Shown: positions 6,766-9,724 of the stretch, piece by piece
Numbering within the stretch: position 1 is the stretch's first letter
Layout: each line of letters opens with the position of its first letter
Program-made: the position numbers and the translations under genes
Assembly (NCBI GenBank): GCA_947644185.1
Contig: CANRZC010000065.1
Location: forward strand, 1 to 9,724
From: an uncultured Acetatifactor sp.
GTDB lineage: Bacteria; Bacillota; Clostridia; Lachnospirales; Lachnospiraceae
Direction: 5' to 3'
Length of the DNA stretch: 9,724 bases
Notes under the pieces: model-generated
Database searches by the model: none
The model's input: only the letters and a program-made list of their open reading frames with translations
What the model was told of the DNA's origin: nothing

Positions 6766-6974
6766 CAGGTGTGGTTAATTAGTAAAGACTTTTTATAAAT
6801 TTATATTGGCAAGTAGACAATGTTTGGGGCGCTGCTGTTTTTTGGAAAAGTGCAGAATGTGACAAAGCCTCTCCTACATATATTGTAGTAAGCTAGATTA
6901 GCCGTGTTGGATTCAGATAGGCGTTATGCGTCCAAGATTCCCGCATGGCTACTTGTGAAAAAGGAGAGAGGCAA
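6766..6974. other. gap between isomerase and deacetylase
   Basis: This 209-bp stretch has no convincing gene. It starts AT-rich, with a perfect 12-bp palindrome TATAAATTTATA (6794-6805) of unknown meaning. Later CTACA-TATAT-TGTAG could form a small 5-bp hairpin. I find no clear terminator for the isomerase and no clear sigma-A promoter for the deacetylase. A sporulation-sigma promoter would be expected for a pdaA-type gene; CATATATT lies between the palindrome and the deacetylase, but a proper -35 partner is not visible. Confidence 0.5.
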
Positions 6975-7841
6975 ATGAAAACCATCTATGTAAAGGATGT
7001 GGCCAGGAAACTACTGCAGACAGATAGGATAAAATGGAGGAAGGTGATTCCAGCTTTCGCCCTGTTTACAGCCATGTTTTTTCTAGGCAGGGAAGCTGCG
7101 GAAACACGGGCGGAGGCCAGACAGACCTCAGGACAAATCTTGTCAGAGACAGAGGACTGGGGATTGGGATTCGGCAAGGACGGAGAGAAGCCTACAGGCA
7201 ATGCTACGGCGGCTGAGCTTGCGGAGTACCATGCCTATTACTGTGGGCAAGGGGAGGAGAAAGTGATATATCTGACCTTTGACTGCGGGTATGAGAATGG
7301 GAATACAGAGCCTATTTTAGACGCATTGAAAAAACATAACGCACAGGCAACGTTTTTTGTTGTAGGGCATTTTCTGGAATCAGCCCCAGAGATTGTAAAG
7401 CGCATGGTAACGGACGGACACACCGTGGGCAACCATACATATCATCATCCAGACATGTCTAAAATTTCTGACAAAGCAGCTTTTCAGAAGGAAATGGACG
7501 ATGTGGCGGCACGCTTTAAAGAGGTGACAGGGGAAGAACTGGCAGCGTATTACAGACCACCGCAGGGAAAGTATAGCACCACAAACCTTCAGATGGCCAA
7601 AGAGCTGGGATACGCAACCTTTTTCTGGAGCCTGGCCTATGTGGACTGGAATCAGGATAACCAACCCAGCCATGAGGAGGCTTTTTCCAAGCTCACCAGT
7701 CGAATCCATCCTGGCGCTATTGTACTGCTGCACAGCACCTCCAAAACCAATGGAGAAATTATGGATGAATTATTGACCAAATGGGAGGAGATGGGATATA
7801 CCTTTAGGCCATTGGCAGATCTTGTGGAGACACAAAAATAA
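6975..7841 (+). CDS. pdaA: polysaccharide deacetylase, PdaA type (spore-cortex delta-lactam formation)
   Basis: The 288-residue product has a basic N-terminus and one hydrophobic helix at about 24-38, so it is anchored in or exported across the membrane. The NodB deacetylase domain spans ~95-285. Motif 1 is TFDCGYENG (101-109): the catalytic Asp103 is present and the second Asp of ordinary deacetylases is replaced by Cys104. PdaA proteins typically replace that Asp too. Motif 2 is GNHTYHH with metal ligands His154 and His158, motif 3 RPPQGKYS (194-201), motif 4 AYVDWNQDN (221-229), and motif 5 LLHSTSKTN (251-259). PdaA removes the N-acetyl group from muramic acid after the stem peptide is cut, as a step in making cortex muramic-delta-lactam, which is needed for spore germination. 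The ATG at 6975 has AAGGAG 8 nt upstream; the earlier in-frame ATG (6945) has none. It appears to be a single-gene unit. The class is firm; the exact physiological role is inferred. Confidence 0.85.
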   Translation: MKTIYVKDVARKLLQTDRIKWRKVIPAFALFTAMFFLGREAAETRAEARQTSGQILSETEDWGLGFGKDGEKPTGNATAAELAEYHAYYCGQGEEKVIYLTFDCGYENGNTEPILDALKKHNAQATFFVVGHFLESAPEIVKRMVTDGHTVGNHTYHHPDMSKISDKAAFQKEMDDVAARFKEVTGEELAAYYRPPQGKYSTTNLQMAKELGYATFFWSLAYVDWNQDNQPSHEEAFSKLTSRIHPGAIVLLHSTSKTNGEIMDELLTKWEEMGYTFRPLADLVETQK

Positions 7842-7939
7842 CACCGGCTGTCGCGTGTTCTATGGGATTGTCACTATGGTTGCACCTAGACACCGACAAT
7901 ACAGCCATGGGCTGCACTCTTCCCAGAACCGATGTTTTT

Positions 7940-7972
7940 CTATAATAGAATCTAAGAACAGATTCTATTATC
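7940..7972. repeat. tandem palindrome, copy 1
   Basis: ATAATAGAATCT (7942-7953) and AGATTCTATTAT (7960-7971) are perfect 12-bp inverted arms around AAGAAC. A second copy starts 39 bp later. No T-run follows the stem, so it is a poor terminator. It lies between pdaA and the guaA promoter and could be a regulator site, an mRNA 3'-end hairpin or a small repeat element. Confidence 0.8.
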
Positions 7973-7979
7973 CAAATTT

Positions 7980-8011
7980 TATAATAGAATCTAGGAGCAG
8001 ATCCTATTATC
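7980..8011. repeat. tandem palindrome, copy 2
   Basis: ATAATAGAATCT (7981-7992) and AGATCCTATTAT (7999-8010) flank AGGAGC. Over 32 bp it differs from copy 1 at three places, all transitions: two in the loop and one in the right arm, the last leaving a single unpaired position. The 7-bp spacer between copies is CAAATTT. Confidence 0.8.
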
Positions 8012-8013
8012 AA

Positions 8014-8025
8014 GTATTATAATAC
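8014..8025. repeat. third, unrelated palindrome
   Basis: GTATTATAATAC is a perfect 12-bp palindrome lying 2 bp after copy 2 and about 40 bp before the guaA -35 box. It contains TATAAT on both strands, but no -35 box is correctly spaced from it. Its function is unknown. Confidence 0.5.
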
Positions 8026-8065
8026 AAAATACAAGGAAAGACAAGGATTTTCGCAGGCATGTGGC

Positions 8066-8094
8066 TTGACTTGCAGGGGTGCCTATTCTATAAT
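8066..8094 (+). promoter_or_regulatory. near-consensus sigma-A promoter of guaA
   Basis: TTGACT (8066-8071), exactly 17 nt, then TATAAT (8089-8094) match the housekeeping consensus at 11 of 12 positions. Transcription should start near 8100, leaving a leader of about 36 nt that is too short for a purine riboswitch. The ribosome site is AGAGGAGG (8125-8132). The -10 region shares the 10-mer TTCTATAATA with the left edge of tandem palindrome copy 1 (7938-7947). Confidence 0.75.
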
Positions 8095-8136
8095 AAAAGT
8101 CGATGACAGAAGCGGTATTTTCACAGAGGAGGAATT

Positions 8137-9681
8137 ATGGAAAAGGAACTGGTAATTGTGATTGACTTTGGTGGTCAATACAACCAATTAGTGGCCAGGC
8201 GTGTCAGGGAATGTAATGTATATTGCGAAATCTATTCCTACAAGACAGCTCTGGACAAAATAGTAGAAAAGAATCCCAAAGGCATTATCCTCACGGGTGG
8301 CCCCAGCAGCTGCTATGAAGAGGGGGCAGCTACATGTACCAAAGAGCTGTTTCAGACAGGTATTCCTGTGCTGGGGCTGTGCTATGGAGCACAGGTGATG
8401 ATGCAAGTGCTGGGCGGAAAGGTAGCTCGGGCGGCAGTGCGGGAGTACGGCAAGACAGAGGTGGAGGTGGATACCACCTCCCGCTTATTTGCAAATGTGA
8501 CACCGCACACCACCTGCTGGATGAGTCATTTTGATTACATTGCGCGTATGGCTCCTGATTTCCGAACAGTGGCAACAACAGCCAACTGTCCTGTGGCGGC
8601 TGCAGAGTGTGAGGAAAAGAAGCTATATGCAATTCAATTTCACCCGGAAGTGCTCCACACAGCGGAGGGCTCGAAAATGCTCTACAATTTCGTCAGAGAT
8701 ATCTGCGGATGTAAGGGCGATTGGAGGATGGACTCCTTTGTAGAAGAAAGTGTCAGGGCTATCCGGGAGAAAGTGAGAAAGGGCAAGGTGCTATGCGCTC
8801 TGTCAGGAGGTGTTGACTCTTCTGTGGCAGCGGTACTGTTGTCCAAGGCAGTGGGTTCACAGCTCACCTGTGTGTTTGTGGATCATGGCTTGCTCCGTAA
8901 GAATGAGGGCGACGAAGTGGAAAAAGTCTTCGGCCCTTCTGGAAACTATGAATTGAATTTTGTCCGAGTGAACGCACAAAATCGCTTTTATGAAAAATTG
9001 GCTGGAGTGTCAGAGCCAGAACAGAAGAGAAAAATCATTGGAGAAGAATTCATCCGTGTCTTCGAGGAGGAGGCAAAGAAAATTGGTAGGGTGGACTTCC
9101 TGGTGCAGGGTACAATTTATCCAGATGTAGTGGAAAGCGGTCTGGGCGGGGAATCCGCAGTGATAAAATCTCATCACAATGTGGGCGGATTGCCAGATTG
9201 TGTGGATTTTAAGGAGATTTTAGAACCCTTGCGCAGCCTGTTCAAGGATGAGGTGCGCAAGGTGGGGATAGAATTGGGAATTCCAGAGCATTTGGTGTAT
9301 CGTCAGCCCTTCCCAGGGCCAGGCCTGGGCGTTCGCATCGTTGGAGAAGTAACTGCGCAGAAAGTGAAGCTTGTCCAGGACGCGGATGCGATATACCGGG
9401 AGGAAATCGCAAAGGCCGGGTTGGCAGGAAATATTGGTCAGTATTTTGCAGCACTGACGAATATGCGCAGTGTGGGAGTTATGGGGGATGAGAGAACCTA
9501 TGACTATGCAGTGGCACTGCGGGCAGTGAACACAGTGGACTTCATGACTGCTGAGGCGGCGGAGATTCCTTTTGCGGTGCTAAATCGGGTGATGAGCAGG
9601 ATTATTAATGAGGTGAAGGGGGTCAACCGGGTGCTATATGACTTGACTTCAAAGCCGCCGGGGACGATTGAGTTCGAATAA
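8137..9681 (+). CDS. guaA: GMP synthase (glutamine-hydrolysing)
   Basis: The 514-residue product makes GMP from XMP, ATP and glutamine, the last step of guanine nucleotide synthesis, in the cytoplasm. The N-terminal class-I amidotransferase domain (~5-190) has the nucleophile Cys82 in GLCYGAQ and His169/Glu171 in FHPEV, completing the Cys-His-Glu triad that frees ammonia from glutamine. The ATP-pyrophosphatase domain follows, with the loop SGGVDSS (223-229) that activates XMP as its adenylate. The C-terminal dimerisation and XMP-binding part ends in the family signature YDLTSKPPGTIEFE. The length is close to the usual 510-525 residues and no key residue is missing. The ATG at 8137 is set by the AGAGGAGG ribosome site. 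It has its own strong promoter and a hairpin at its end, so it is probably transcribed alone. Identification is certain. Confidence 0.98.
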   Translation: MEKELVIVIDFGGQYNQLVARRVRECNVYCEIYSYKTALDKIVEKNPKGIILTGGPSSCYEEGAATCTKELFQTGIPVLGLCYGAQVMMQVLGGKVARAAVREYGKTEVEVDTTSRLFANVTPHTTCWMSHFDYIARMAPDFRTVATTANCPVAAAECEEKKLYAIQFHPEVLHTAEGSKMLYNFVRDICGCKGDWRMDSFVEESVRAIREKVRKGKVLCALSGGVDSSVAAVLLSKAVGSQLTCVFVDHGLLRKNEGDEVEKVFGPSGNYELNFVRVNAQNRFYEKLAGVSEPEQKRKIIGEEFIRVFEEEAKKIGRVDFLVQGTIYPDVVESGLGGESAVIKSHHNVGGLPDCVDFKEILEPLRSLFKDEVRKVGIELGIPEHLVYRQPFPGPGLGVRIVGEVTAQKVKLVQDADAIYREEIAKAGLAGNIGQYFAALTNMRSVGVMGDERTYDYAVALRAVNTVDFMTAEAAEIPFAVLNRVMSRIINEVKGVNRVLYDLTSKPPGTIEFE

Positions 9682-9692
9682 CGCTCTAAAGT

Positions 9693-9723
9693 CTGGAAAG
9701 CCAGTGTTTATGCGGCTTTCCGG
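9693..9723 (+). terminator. probable intrinsic terminator of guaA
   Basis: GGAAAGCC (9695-9702) and GGCTTTCC (9714-9721) form a perfect 8-bp stem around an 11-nt loop, and C9693/G9723 with a T-G wobble extend it to 10 bp. It begins 12 nt after the guaA stop. The T-run needed to prove intrinsic termination would lie beyond the window edge. Confidence 0.65.
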
Positions 9724-9724
9724 G

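Noticed and set aside
6778..6787. A second ROK operator (TTAGTAAA) after the isomerase gene
   Set aside because: Only one half-site is present with no inverted partner, in AT-rich DNA where such matches occur by chance.
6858..6890. A sporulation sigma promoter for pdaA around CATATATT
   Set aside because: The -10-like match is partial and I could not find a -35 element at the right distance, so it is not listed as a feature.
7902..7914. CAGCC-ATG-GGCTG as terminator of pdaA
   Set aside because: The stem is only 5 bp with a 3-nt loop and no T-run follows.
7940..8011. The tandem palindromes as a CRISPR array
   Set aside because: There are only two units, the gap between them is 7 bp, the units are themselves long palindromes, and no cas gene is nearby.
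7842..8136. A purine riboswitch upstream of guaA
   Set aside because: The promoter at 8066-8094 leaves a leader of only about 36 nt, and I see no purine-aptamer core sequences upstream.

Overview
The window looks like a chromosomal segment of a spore-forming, low-to-mid GC Firmicute, most likely a gut-type clostridium of the Lachnospiraceae kind. The reasons are strong AGGAGG-type ribosome sites, sigma-A promoters of the TTGAnn-17-TATAAT type in AT-rich gaps, a PdaA-type spore-cortex deacetylase, and a guaA with the usual Firmicute architecture. The taxon is inferred from style and gene content, not from a marker gene.

Layout. (1) 1-1121, minus strand: an ABC exporter whose membrane half is intact but whose frame is broken just before the Walker A motif of its ATPase half. 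The Walker A motif is still readable in the next frame, and the gene runs off the left edge. (2) 1377-3575, plus strand: a likely two-gene unit with a cytoplasmic alpha/beta-hydrolase (carbohydrate-esterase-like, with an extra C-terminal helical module) followed by a single-pass membrane protein carrying two extracellular SH3b repeats. (3) 3581-4834, minus strand: a ROK-family transcriptional repressor, convergent with the previous unit. (4) 5118-6765, plus strand: a ROK sugar kinase overlapping a GmhA-like SIS isomerase, divergent from the repressor. (5) 6975-7841: a PdaA-type polysaccharide deacetylase. (6) 8137-9681: guaA (GMP synthase), with a near-consensus promoter and a probable terminator at the right edge.

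How it fits together. The most coherent unit is the repressor / kinase / isomerase module at 3581-6765. An imperfect palindrome (TTAGTAAAT-N7-ATTTACTGA) sits on the -35 box of the kinase promoter, as expected for a ROK repressor that releases DNA on binding a sugar or sugar phosphate. Kinase and isomerase overlap by 14 nt and should be translationally coupled. The kinase lacks the cysteine zinc motif common in the ROK family, while the isomerase keeps all four GmhA-type metal ligands. The substrate cannot be read from the sequence, and no transporter or glycosidase lies in the window, so this is the best candidate for an unassigned sugar pathway.

The second notable signal is non-coding: two near-identical 12-bp-stem palindromes in tandem, plus a third unrelated palindrome, between pdaA and the guaA promoter. 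I see no CRISPR array, tRNA, rRNA, insertion sequence or recognisable riboswitch.
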